Of a DNA stretch of 5,657 bases, positions 1 through 5,249 are shown in pieces. Location: positions 1-5,657 of the forward strand of contig JAGGUS010000294.1 of the NCBI GenBank assembly GCA_021158375.1, read 5' to 3'. The notes under the pieces are model-generated. The model was not told the DNA's origin, did not search any database, and was given only the letters and a program-made list of their open reading frames with translations. Source of the stretch: Thermoprotei archaeon. Its GTDB lineage: Archaea; Thermoproteota; Thermoprotei; QMSL01; B3-G16. How positions within the stretch are numbered: the first letter of the stretch is position 1; each line of letters starts with the position of its first letter. The translations under genes were made by a program, and so were the position numbers.

Positions 1-123
1 GGTAGAACTAGGCGAATAACATTAGCTATAAGTGATAGGAGTTTAAAAGAGGGATTAGCTCAGAGTAACATAGCGTTAAGGGGTATAATGGGAGATGAGG
101 ACAGTAGGTATAGAGGATGGTAG
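1..123 (+). CDS. Possible C-terminal tail of an unrecognised protein (5' end outside the window)
   Basis: The first reading frame is open from base 1 to a TAG at 121-123, giving 40 residues. The end is basic and Arg-rich and finishes Ser-Arg-Tyr-Arg-Gly-Trp. The codons used (ATA, TTA, AGG, AGA) match those of the real genes here, which favours coding. However, 40 open codons can occur by chance, and I recognise no family in this short tail. If real, it overlaps the DUF99 start by 29 bases, the same overlap length as speD-speE in this window, and the two would be translationally coupled. The alternative is that this stretch is non-coding and holds the DUF99 promoter: a TTTAAAAG box lies at 42-49. 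The sequence upstream of base 1 would settle it. Confidence 0.4.
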   Translation, partial: GRTRRITLAISDRSLKEGLAQSNIALRGIMGDEDSRYRGW

Positions 124-661
124 TTTCATACCAAGGGTCTCTAAGAAGTGTCTTTTCGTAGCAGTATTAATGGATAACATAAGGATAATAGACGTACAGA
201 TAAAAACTATAACAGTGGATGGCATGGACGTTACAGATAAGACTATAGAGATCTTAAGGTCATATAAATCTGTTGATTGTCTAATTTCGGGGGGAATTAC
301 GTTTGCAGGATTCAACATACTAGATCCTTTTAGAATTTTTAATGAGCTGGATGTCCCTGTGATAATAGTTTCTAGGAAGAAGCCCAACAATAAGGCAATA
401 TATAATGCGTTAGTAAAGCATTTTAAGGACTGGCAGATTCGATGGAACATAGTGAAGAAGCTAGGGGAGCCAATCGCTGTTTACAATTGGCGTGACGGCG
501 TAACACTCTATGTAGAGTTAGTGGGAATAGATAAGGAACGGGCTTTGGAGATCATAGACTCCTTAACATTATGGGGAAAAAGACCAGAACCATTAAGAGT
601 TGCAAACATAATAGCTAAGGGATTAAGCAATGTATTAGAGATTAAAACTTCATCACCTTGA
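95..661 (+). CDS. DUF99 family protein (UPF0215), Endonuclease V-like fold
   Basis: This complete 188-residue protein matches the archaeal DUF99 family throughout. It opens with GIEDGSF (5-11), then has ITVDGMDVT (39-47), GITFAGFN (67-74), VIIVSRKKP (89-97), a KHFKDW segment (109-113 region) and the typical PEPLRVANIIA near the end (164-174). The family has an RNase H/Endonuclease V-like fold, and some databases name it endonuclease dU, so a role in cutting deaminated or damaged DNA is suspected; substrate and activity cannot be read here. Length is normal. The ATG at 95 begins directly at the conserved N-terminal strand. A GGGG run at 80-83 is a distant possible ribosome site, while the GGGAG touching the ATG is too close to act. 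The last 20 bases overlap the end of the convergent DP1 gene. Family assignment is firm; function is not. Confidence 0.9.
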   Translation: MRTVGIEDGSFIPRVSKKCLFVAVLMDNIRIIDVQIKTITVDGMDVTDKTIEILRSYKSVDCLISGGITFAGFNILDPFRIFNELDVPVIIVSRKKPNNKAIYNALVKHFKDWQIRWNIVKKLGEPIAVYNWRDGVTLYVELVGIDKERALEIIDSLTLWGKRPEPLRVANIIAKGLSNVLEIKTSSP

Positions 662-1883
662 CGCTCATATCCTTGAGTTTAATTATCCCTACTATGCCTG
701 TGGTCGGAACAATACCCATAGTCTTTTGATAGGCAGTTTGTTCTTGCCATGTTCCGGTATTCATAAGAATAACACCTTTATACTTTCCAATGCCATATAC
801 ATGTACATGGCCCATATGTATTATATGGGGGACAGTATCTATTACTAGGAGATCCTTATCTAAGGGAAGTAACGGCGTCTTACCACCATATATGGGCGCT
901 AGATGTCTTAATCGAACCATACATTGCATGGCCTTAAGAACACCATTACATGAGAATGATGCACCAGGTACTGAAGAGATTATGTCATCTAGGCTTCTTC
1001 CATGGGTTACTAGAATCTTAATGCCGTGTATTTCGATGAGAAGTGGGTCTCCAAAAATGTGCACATTAGGAAGCTCGTATAGGGGTTCGGCATACTCCTT
1101 AAAGAGCGGAACATAAGGTACTGCATGTGTAGTAGCGTCATGGTTTCCAGGGATTACTATTACCTCTATGTGATCGGGAAGCATTGCAAGTAGCTTAGAT
1201 AGCGATTCATATTGAGCATGAAGAGAACATATTTTAAGCTCTTTATCCTGGCCGGGATATATACCGACACCATCTACTAGGTCTCCAGCTATTATTACGT
1301 ATTTTATGGATTCGGCTAAATCATGCCCTATATTTAGCTCGCCCCTTAACCACTTAATAAACTGAAGAAGTGACTTCTCTAGAAATAGGCTACTACCAAC
1401 ATGAAGATCGGAAAGGAAAGCGATACCAATATCGGGCAAGTCTTTTGGCTTAGGCGGTGGAATTACGTCGGGTAGTATTATGCTTTCAGCATATATACGG
1501 CCATTTCTAAAATTACCTTCGACACCTATACAGGAATCTAAAAGCACTTCCTTAGCTAACTTAAAAGCCTTAGAAGATGACGTGATAACAACATCTACCA
1601 TTCCACTTTCATCTTCAAGTTTAAGTAAGATTACATTCTTACTGAGGTTTCTTTTTTCGTATACAAGACCCACTACTTTAACATGATCTTTCATGTATTT
1701 AGCTTCTGCTATACTTATCGCATCCCTCATATCACTACGTAATACTATTATACTTCTTAACCTGTTTAATCTATCCAAGAAATACTTCCTAAAGCCATCT
1801 ACACTAGCATCAGCTACTACATCTGGCGTTAAATATTTTATTACTCTTATTTCAGCACTATACTCGGATGCTTTTATCACCAA
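642..1883 (-). CDS. polB: DNA polymerase D small (proofreading) subunit DP1
   Basis: This 413-residue protein is the small subunit of the heterodimeric archaeal replicative polymerase PolD. It carries the 3'-5' exonuclease and bridges the catalytic DP2 subunit. An OB-fold region covers about residues 65-140, followed by a Mre11-like calcineurin phosphoesterase domain. All metal-site motifs are visible: SDLH (158-161), GDLVDG (200-205), PGNHD (245-249), THGRS (293-297) and GHVH (358-361). The DP1 signatures RHLAPIYGG (326-334) and NTGTWQEQT (375-383) are also present, which separates it from ordinary phosphoesterases. It is short: Pyrococcus DP1 is about 600 residues, so the extended N-terminal region is reduced. 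The start is TTG (1883) or the adjacent GTG (1880); GGTGAT at 1889-1894 serves either. It lies six bases behind the DUF429 gene, so the two are probably co-transcribed. No DP2 gene is in the window. Identification is very secure. Confidence 0.96.
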   Translation of the reverse strand: MVIKASEYSAEIRVIKYLTPDVVADASVDGFRKYFLDRLNRLRSIIVLRSDMRDAISIAEAKYMKDHVKVVGLVYEKRNLSKNVILLKLEDESGMVDVVITSSSKAFKLAKEVLLDSCIGVEGNFRNGRIYAESIILPDVIPPPKPKDLPDIGIAFLSDLHVGSSLFLEKSLLQFIKWLRGELNIGHDLAESIKYVIIAGDLVDGVGIYPGQDKELKICSLHAQYESLSKLLAMLPDHIEVIVIPGNHDATTHAVPYVPLFKEYAEPLYELPNVHIFGDPLLIEIHGIKILVTHGRSLDDIISSVPGASFSCNGVLKAMQCMVRLRHLAPIYGGKTPLLPLDKDLLVIDTVPHIIHMGHVHVYGIGKYKGVILMNTGTWQEQTAYQKTMGIVPTTGIVGIIKLKDMSVKVMKF

Positions 1884-1888
1884 GTATT

Positions 1889-1894
1889 ATCACC
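1889..1894 (-). promoter_or_regulatory. Ribosome binding site of DP1, overlapping the DUF429 stop codon
   Basis: On the minus strand GGTGAT matches the archaeal anti-Shine-Dalgarno complement. It ends 5 bases before TTG (1883) and 8 before GTG (1880). It contains the TGA stop of the DUF429 gene, so a ribosome finishing that gene sits on the DP1 initiation site, which fits translational coupling. Confidence 0.6.
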
Positions 1895-2441
1895 TAGGAA
1901 TTATGAGCACTCCATCAGGGGCTCTAACCTCACGATAATCGCCCTTATAGTACAGAAACGCAGTGATCATTGCTAAGATAGCATCTTGTTCGTCCTTTGT
2001 TAAACGTTTTCCATTCTCAATAAGGAAGCCCAAGAAATTTATAAGCTCTCCTAGGTCACTTAACTTAAACTTCTTGAGTAGTATTTTCAATGTGGATCTT
2101 GGATGTACCTCAATTACGTGAATGCCTATTTCACTAAGGAAATTCCTTAGCCTAACTCCTCTGATAGTTAACATGCGCATACCAGGAAACATAGGAGGAA
2201 GCACAGGAAGACCAAGCTTATGCATGAGTCTATCTACCTCCCGTAAATATCCATTACGAGGCATAGTCAGCGGTGCATCTATAGCGACGATCTTAGGTTT
2301 AGGTGTAACAGTTATTTTAACTATTTCATAATCCGTATACGCTATTCGTGTCCGTATCGTTCTACATGGCAGGTTTACATAGGATATACCTGTAGGCCTC
2401 TTGGGCGAACCAGCGAGGTCAATACCAACTAGCCTAACCAT
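1890..2441 (-). CDS. DUF429 / COG2410 predicted nuclease, RNase H-like fold
   Basis: The 183-residue protein matches the DUF429 (COG2410) family, which is predicted to have an RNase H-like nuclease fold but has no assigned substrate. Recognisable segments are VGIDLAGSPKRPTG (5-18), IVAIDAP (51-57), GYLREVDR (64-71), LPPMFPGMRMLTIRG (81-95), IEVHPRS (110-116), KDEQDAI (149-155) and DGVLIIP (176-182). Candidate metal-binding acids, placed as in RNase H folds, are D8, D55, E111 and D150 or D153, all present, so the protein is probably active. I chose the ATG at 2441 over an in-frame GTG at 2450 because a TATA-like box at about 2462-2469 puts the transcript start almost exactly on that ATG, giving a leaderless mRNA. 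A stop codon directly precedes the GTG, so no longer start exists. It is the first gene of the pair with DP1. Confidence 0.85.
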   Translation of the reverse strand: MVRLVGIDLAGSPKRPTGISYVNLPCRTIRTRIAYTDYEIVKITVTPKPKIVAIDAPLTMPRNGYLREVDRLMHKLGLPVLPPMFPGMRMLTIRGVRLRNFLSEIGIHVIEVHPRSTLKILLKKFKLSDLGELINFLGFLIENGKRLTKDEQDAILAMITAFLYYKGDYREVRAPDGVLIIPR

Positions 2442-2459
2442 AGCACTCACTTAAGTCAA

Positions 2460-2470
2460 ATATTTAATAT
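2460..2470 (-). promoter_or_regulatory. TATA-type promoter for the DUF429-DP1 operon
   Basis: Read on the minus strand, ATATTAAATA is an AT-rich archaeal TATA box centred near 2466. The usual spacing of about 26 bases puts the transcript start at about 2440, on the ATG of the DUF429 gene. This predicts a leaderless transcript, common in thermophilic archaea. Confidence 0.5.
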
Positions 2471-2522
2471 ACATAGATCAAGCTCATCTTATTCATCTCT
2501 TAGTAATCCTAAGCGAGATAAG

Positions 2523-2530
2523 CTTAAATC
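2523..2530 (+). promoter_or_regulatory. TATA box for the speD-speE operon
   Basis: CTTAAATC is preceded by the purine-rich GCGAGATAAG, which fits a BRE plus TATA box. Standard spacing puts the transcript start near 2553. That is downstream of the first possible speD ATG (2546) and upstream of the second (2576), so it bears on the start choice. This is a match by eye to a loose consensus. Confidence 0.4.
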
Positions 2531-2575
2531 TTTGATTGTATAGATATGTGCGAAAAACGGCCGGGGGCGGGAGCT

Positions 2576-2956
2576 ATGAAGGAGGCACGTGAGTTAGGTA
2601 GGCACATAATAGCTGAATTCATGGGCTGCCCGCAGGAGGTACTTGACGATTTAGAGTTACTTAAAAAGGTGCTTATTGAAGCAGCAAATAGAAGCGGCTC
2701 TCAAGTAGTGACGGATACGTTCTTCAAATTTAAACCTCAGGGAGTCAGTGGAGTAGTCGTCATTAAGGAATCGCATATATCAATACATACTTGGCCCGAA
2801 TATGGATATGCAGCTGTAGATATATTCACATGTGGAAGTACTGCAGATCCATGGAAGGCTTACGAATTCCTTAAGGAAAAACTAAATCCATCACATGTTT
2901 CTGTCTTGGAGGTTAGGAGGGGAGTAGATGTCGGAGGAAGAAAGCAGCGCCAATAA
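2576..2956 (+). CDS. speD: S-adenosylmethionine decarboxylase proenzyme, pyruvoyl-dependent
   Basis: SpeD decarboxylates S-adenosylmethionine to give the aminopropyl donor for polyamine synthesis. From the ATG at 2576 it has 126 residues, normal for the prokaryotic class. The core GVSGVVVIKESHISIHTWPE holds the self-cleavage site Glu65-Ser66, whose serine becomes the pyruvoyl group; His71 and Cys86 match the processing His68 and Cys83 of the Thermotoga maritima enzyme. The chain should split into a beta subunit (1-65) and an alpha subunit (66-126). Crenarchaeal arginine decarboxylases arose from this family, but the QGVSGVVVI segment and the overlap with speE favour SAM as substrate. An upstream in-frame ATG at 2546 would add ten residues; I prefer 2576 because homologues start close before GRH and the predicted transcript start is near 2553. 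A GGAG (2570-2573) lies only two bases before this ATG. The 3' end overlaps speE by 29 bases. Confidence 0.9.
   Translation: MKEARELGRHIIAEFMGCPQEVLDDLELLKKVLIEAANRSGSQVVTDTFFKFKPQGVSGVVVIKESHISIHTWPEYGYAAVDIFTCGSTADPWKAYEFLKEKLNPSHVSVLEVRRGVDVGGRKQRQ
2915..2920 (+). promoter_or_regulatory. Strong Shine-Dalgarno site of speE inside speD
   Basis: AGGAGG lies 7 bases before the ATG at 2928, ideal spacing. It sits within the last codons of speD and fixes the speE start there, rather than at the in-frame Met19 (2982), where the conserved part of the protein begins. Confidence 0.7.
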
Positions 2957-3872
2957 TGATGGCCTTAGCTGGCGTACAATAATGGAGACTGTAACGCCGC
3001 ATTTCAAGTTAGTGTACTTCATAAAAAGAATTCTATGTTCCACACGAACGAAATATCAAGAAGTTGATATAGTAGAGATACCCGATTTTGGCAAAACGTT
3101 ATTTATAGATGGTAAGCTCCAGTCTTCAGTAAATGGTGAGTGGGTATATCACGAATCGCTGGTTCATCCAGTAATGATAGCGCATCCAAATCCTAAAAGA
3201 ATACTAATAATTGGCGGTGGAGAAGGTGCTACATTAAGGGAAGTGCTAAAGCATAATACAGTAAATGAAGCAGTGATGGTCGATTTAGATCCCGATGTAA
3301 TAGAACTATGCAAAAAGTACCTCCCAGAACTGCATCAAGGATCTTTTGAAGATCCTCGTTCAAAATTATGCATAGCGGATGGTAGAGAATTTCTCAGCAA
3401 ACATAGGAATGAGTACGACGTAATAATAGTCGATTTAACCGATCCTATAAAGGATACGCCATCCGTCTTCCTATATACTAGAGAGTTTTACCAGTTAGTA
3501 TTTAATGCTTTAAAGGAAGACGGGCTTTTCGTTACCCAGGCGACTTCCATAATACATACACCGGATATCGTAGCATCCATATACAAGACTGTGGCGGATG
3601 TCTTCCCCATAGCTAGAGTATATCATGTCTGGGTATCATGTTTTAGTTCACTATGGGGATTTGTATTAGGTTCTAAGAAGTATGATCCCACTTCATTGAC
3701 ACGCAAAGAACTCGTAACAAGAATGAGAGAAAGAGGACTCATAAAGAGGCTCAAGTTCTACGATGAGATAATTCACGAAATGCTATTTCACCTCCCTAAG
3801 TTTATAAGAGAAGACATTAAACGTAGGGGAAGGCTCTCTACTGATAAGAACCCCGTATATTTATTAGAATAA
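2928..3872 (+). CDS. speE: Aminopropyltransferase (spermidine/aminopropylagmatine synthase family), Thermus/ACL5-type
   Basis: This 314-residue enzyme transfers the aminopropyl group of decarboxylated SAM to an amine acceptor. After a short N-terminal extension it shows LFIDGKLQS (58-66), YHE (74-76), the nucleotide-binding GGGEGATLREVLKH (96-109), DLD (119-121), ADGREF (150-155), the catalytic DLTDP (169-173, with D169 and D172) and LYTREFY (182-188). GGGEGATLREVLKH, the QGSFEDPR segment (137-144), FVTQA (201-205) and a C-terminal STDKNPVYL (304-312) resemble Thermus SpeE and plant ACL5 more than classical putrescine-using SpeE. That subgroup includes agmatine aminopropyltransferases and thermospermine synthases, so the acceptor is likely agmatine or a triamine; this is inference. 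It is the second gene of the operon, translationally coupled to speD. The N-terminal region before the VTP motif (22-24) is slightly longer than in Thermus SpeE. Confidence 0.93.
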   Translation: MSEEESSANNDGLSWRTIMETVTPHFKLVYFIKRILCSTRTKYQEVDIVEIPDFGKTLFIDGKLQSSVNGEWVYHESLVHPVMIAHPNPKRILIIGGGEGATLREVLKHNTVNEAVMVDLDPDVIELCKKYLPELHQGSFEDPRSKLCIADGREFLSKHRNEYDVIIVDLTDPIKDTPSVFLYTREFYQLVFNALKEDGLFVTQATSIIHTPDIVASIYKTVADVFPIARVYHVWVSCFSSLWGFVLGSKKYDPTSLTRKELVTRMRERGLIKRLKFYDEIIHEMLFHLPKFIREDIKRRGRLSTDKNPVYLLE

Positions 3873-3885
3873 AATTTATCACTTC

Positions 3886-3893
3886 CATATATC
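3886..3893 (+). promoter_or_regulatory. Possible TATA box of the tRNA-Ser gene
   Basis: CATATATC lies 30-37 bases before the first tRNA base. The expected transcript start is near 3916, leaving a leader of about 7 bases for RNase P to remove. The match is modest and lies only 14 bases after the speE stop, so read-through from speE could also supply the tRNA. Confidence 0.35.
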
Positions 3894-3922
3894 AATACTT
3901 ATTCTTGAGGTCTATAACTTAG

Positions 3923-4036
3923 GCCGGGGTGGCCGAGCCAGGACTAAGGCGCCGGCCTCGAGATCGAAACCTCCAAGGGGCTAGAAAGCCGGTGCCCTTT
4001 GAGGGCGCGCGGGTTCAAATCCCGCCCCCGGCGCCA
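3923..4036 (+). tRNA. tRNA-Ser(CGA) with a 24-base intron and encoded CCA
   Basis: The cloverleaf folds by hand. The acceptor stem 3923-3929/4026-4032 has seven G:C pairs. The D stem 3932-3934/3948-3950 carries a loop with GG at 3941-3942. The anticodon stem 3952-3956/3988-3992 has five G:C pairs. The variable arm 3994-3998/4002-4006 is five pairs with a three-base loop. The T stem 4009-4013/4021-4025 encloses TTCAAAT. The anticodon CGA (3959-3961) reads UCG. The long variable arm and discriminator G (4033) are as expected for archaeal serine tRNA rather than leucine (A73). CCA is encoded at 4034-4036. Removing the intron (3963-3986) leaves 87 bases plus CCA and a normal seven-base loop. All-G:C stems in an AT-rich region point to growth at high temperature. 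Confidence 0.93.
3963..3986 (+). other. Archaeal tRNA intron at the canonical 37/38 position
   Basis: The 24-base insert lies between positions 37 (G3962) and 38 (A3987) of the anticodon loop. A bulge-helix-bulge splice motif can be drawn: three-base bulges at 3961-3963 and 3985-3987, cut after their second base, flank a four-pair helix 3957-3960/3981-3984. That helix has three pairs and one C:U mismatch (3959/3982), and the helix inside the intron is weak (U3964:G3980, C3965:G3979). Excision by the splicing endonuclease and ligation by RtcB are expected; archease, encoded downstream, assists RtcB. Confidence 0.75.
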
Positions 4037-4042
4037 TAAAAT

Positions 4043-5032
4043 TCACGTGATCATTCTGATCGATACAGCTTTATGTGCTATCCAGTAAGGAATGAAGATG
4101 TGAGCAGTACTATCAACGCTTTTCTTTAAGAAGCGATCGACAGCTGCTTGTTCCGTAAGGGTAACCGCATTATTTTGATTTATTTTAGAATCTACGTCCT
4201 TACTTATGGTTTGCTCTCCTCTACAGCGCAACTTAATAGGATCTAAACCTGTTAAATTGAATATTTTAGCGGAGCTACAAGTGCTCTCGTAGATTTTTAT
4301 GTCATGCCACCATACTTGGATATTTAGTAGAGTGTCGTTTAACATGTAATTTAAATACCCAGCTTTATTAGGAGACCAATATCTTAATCGCATACTGGTC
4401 GCCTCCTTTATGGTTAGTGCAAGAGGTTTAGTACACGCGCTTGCATTAACATTGCTCTCCCATATAGGGACATATTCATTATTAACTCGCTCAAACACCT
4501 TGACTTTAACTCCGTCTAGCCTACCGCCACTAAATAGTTCGCCGTCAATAGTTCGTATTTGAAAGATAAGGAATACCATTTCGCTTGTTATAGAAGTACC
4601 ATTAAGGCTCAATATATCGATCCATTTCAGTCCTTTAAGTTCAAGTAAAAGCCTGTAGAAAGTATGTCCTCCTTTTTCATCTATTAAGAATAGCGATAAG
4701 TTATATGTTGCGGGTTGATAGATAGCACCTTCTGGACACCATATTTCTATGGGAGTGTTATTAAGAGAGACCAGCCAACCAGTATTATTTAACATGAGAA
4801 TTGAAGGCGTTTTAGCTAAGAAGAAGTTATGAGTTTCATTAGCTATAGCGAATATAACTTTAACGTTTCTTATAGGATCACCTTGCTGAGTAAGTACTTG
4901 GAACGTAAACTTAGCCCAGTTCCCGCAAAGCCTAACCTTCGCTGGTATAATATGCGGCATTCTCATGAAACTTATTAGAAGCGTTATTATCAATATTGAC
5001 TGTAAAGCTACAGATAAAGCACGCCTTATCAC
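4043..5032 (-). CDS. Putative secreted, sequon-rich protein of unknown function
   Basis: I do not recognise this 329-residue protein. It begins MIRR followed by a hydrophobic stretch (about 5-23), a typical Sec signal peptide, so the mature chain is probably outside the cell. The rest alternates short hydrophobic and polar segments, suggesting beta-sandwich (Ig-like or S-layer-like) domains. There are eight Asn-X-Ser/Thr sequons (N65, N82, N91, N111, N144, N196, N232, N259), all between residues 65 and 259, and five cysteines (36, 99, 200, 252, 270). The last 70 residues have no sequon and differ in character. There is no C-terminal membrane anchor, so it is free, bound to a partner, or shortened. 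The start is GTG (5032), with GGAG seven bases upstream and a TATA box fitting a short leader. It stands alone and ends six bases from the tRNA 3' end. An S-layer-associated or surface-binding role is only a guess. Confidence 0.7.
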   Translation of the reverse strand: MIRRALSVALQSILIITLLISFMRMPHIIPAKVRLCGNWAKFTFQVLTQQGDPIRNVKVIFAIANETHNFFLAKTPSILMLNNTGWLVSLNNTPIEIWCPEGAIYQPATYNLSLFLIDEKGGHTFYRLLLELKGLKWIDILSLNGTSITSEMVFLIFQIRTIDGELFSGGRLDGVKVKVFERVNNEYVPIWESNVNASACTKPLALTIKEATSMRLRYWSPNKAGYLNYMLNDTLLNIQVWWHDIKIYESTCSSAKIFNLTGLDPIKLRCRGEQTISKDVDSKINQNNAVTLTEQAAVDRFLKKSVDSTAHIFIPYWIAHKAVSIRMIT

Positions 5033-5039
5033 GTCACTT

Positions 5040-5043
5040 CTCC
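5040..5043 (-). promoter_or_regulatory. Shine-Dalgarno site supporting the GTG start of the secreted-protein gene
   Basis: GGAG on the minus strand ends seven bases before the GTG at 5032, normal spacing. It supports the GTG as the start. Confidence 0.5.
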
Positions 5044-5066
5044 ATTTTAAATAGAGGTACTAGATT

Positions 5067-5074
5067 TATTTAAA
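5067..5074 (-). promoter_or_regulatory. TATA box of the secreted-protein gene
   Basis: On the minus strand TTTAAATA lies so that the transcript would start at about 5044, giving a leader of roughly 12 bases that just includes the GGAG site. A second TTTAAA at 5046-5051 is too close to the GTG to be the promoter of this gene. Confidence 0.45.
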
Positions 5075-5162
5075 CTTAAATACATAATACCTAACATAAT
5101 CATTATTTTTAGTGTACTCTTTCATTAGCTAAGCGAGGAATAAATTGTCACGAGAAGGTAAA

Positions 5163-5170
5163 TTTAAAAA
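5163..5170 (+). promoter_or_regulatory. TATA box of the archease gene
   Basis: TTTAAAAA follows the purine-rich GAGAAGGTAAA, a good BRE-TATA match. The predicted start near 5193 leaves a leader of about 57 bases, longer than for the other genes here. In the leader I see a GAGAGGG at 5237-5243, six bases before the ATG, as ribosome site, and no clear hairpin or small gene. Confidence 0.5.
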
Positions 5171-5249
5171 GCTAAAGTATAAGAGAAGCGAATAAGTAAT
5201 TTAGAAGGGCTTTATCGGTTGAGAAGAGGATTACTTGAGAGGGATCGAT

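Noticed and set aside
284..318. DUF99 has Gly66 where some family members have an Asp (the DG of an Endonuclease V-like site), suggesting loss of a catalytic residue.
   Set aside because: From memory this position also varies in other archaeal DUF99 proteins, so no loss can be claimed without an alignment.
76..450. A minus-strand open frame of 124 codons beneath the DUF99 gene.
   Set aside because: The opposite frame encodes a clear DUF99 protein with normal codon use. This frame matches nothing and has no promoter or ribosome site; it is a shadow. The smaller plus-strand frames beneath DP1 and DUF429 are rejected for the same reason.
3338..3356. An inverted repeat with eight-base arms and a three-base loop.
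   Set aside because: It lies in the middle of speE and encodes a conserved segment (QGSFEDPR) of the enzyme, so protein coding explains it, and no T-run follows as in a terminator.
3957..3987. An alternative anticodon loop CTAGAAA (3981-3987) with anticodon AGA, which also means serine, if the intron were 3957-3980.
   Set aside because: Archaea do not normally use an A34 serine anticodon, and the splice motif fits the 37/38 position with CGA. The likeness arises because the intron end is nearly self-complementary to the anticodon side.
5034..5045. A three-codon open frame (ATG GAG AAG TGA) on the minus strand just before the GTG of the secreted-protein gene, resembling a regulatory leader peptide.
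   Set aside because: The predicted transcript start is at about 5044, which would leave the ATG off the mRNA, and the GGAG inside it is better explained as the ribosome site of the GTG.
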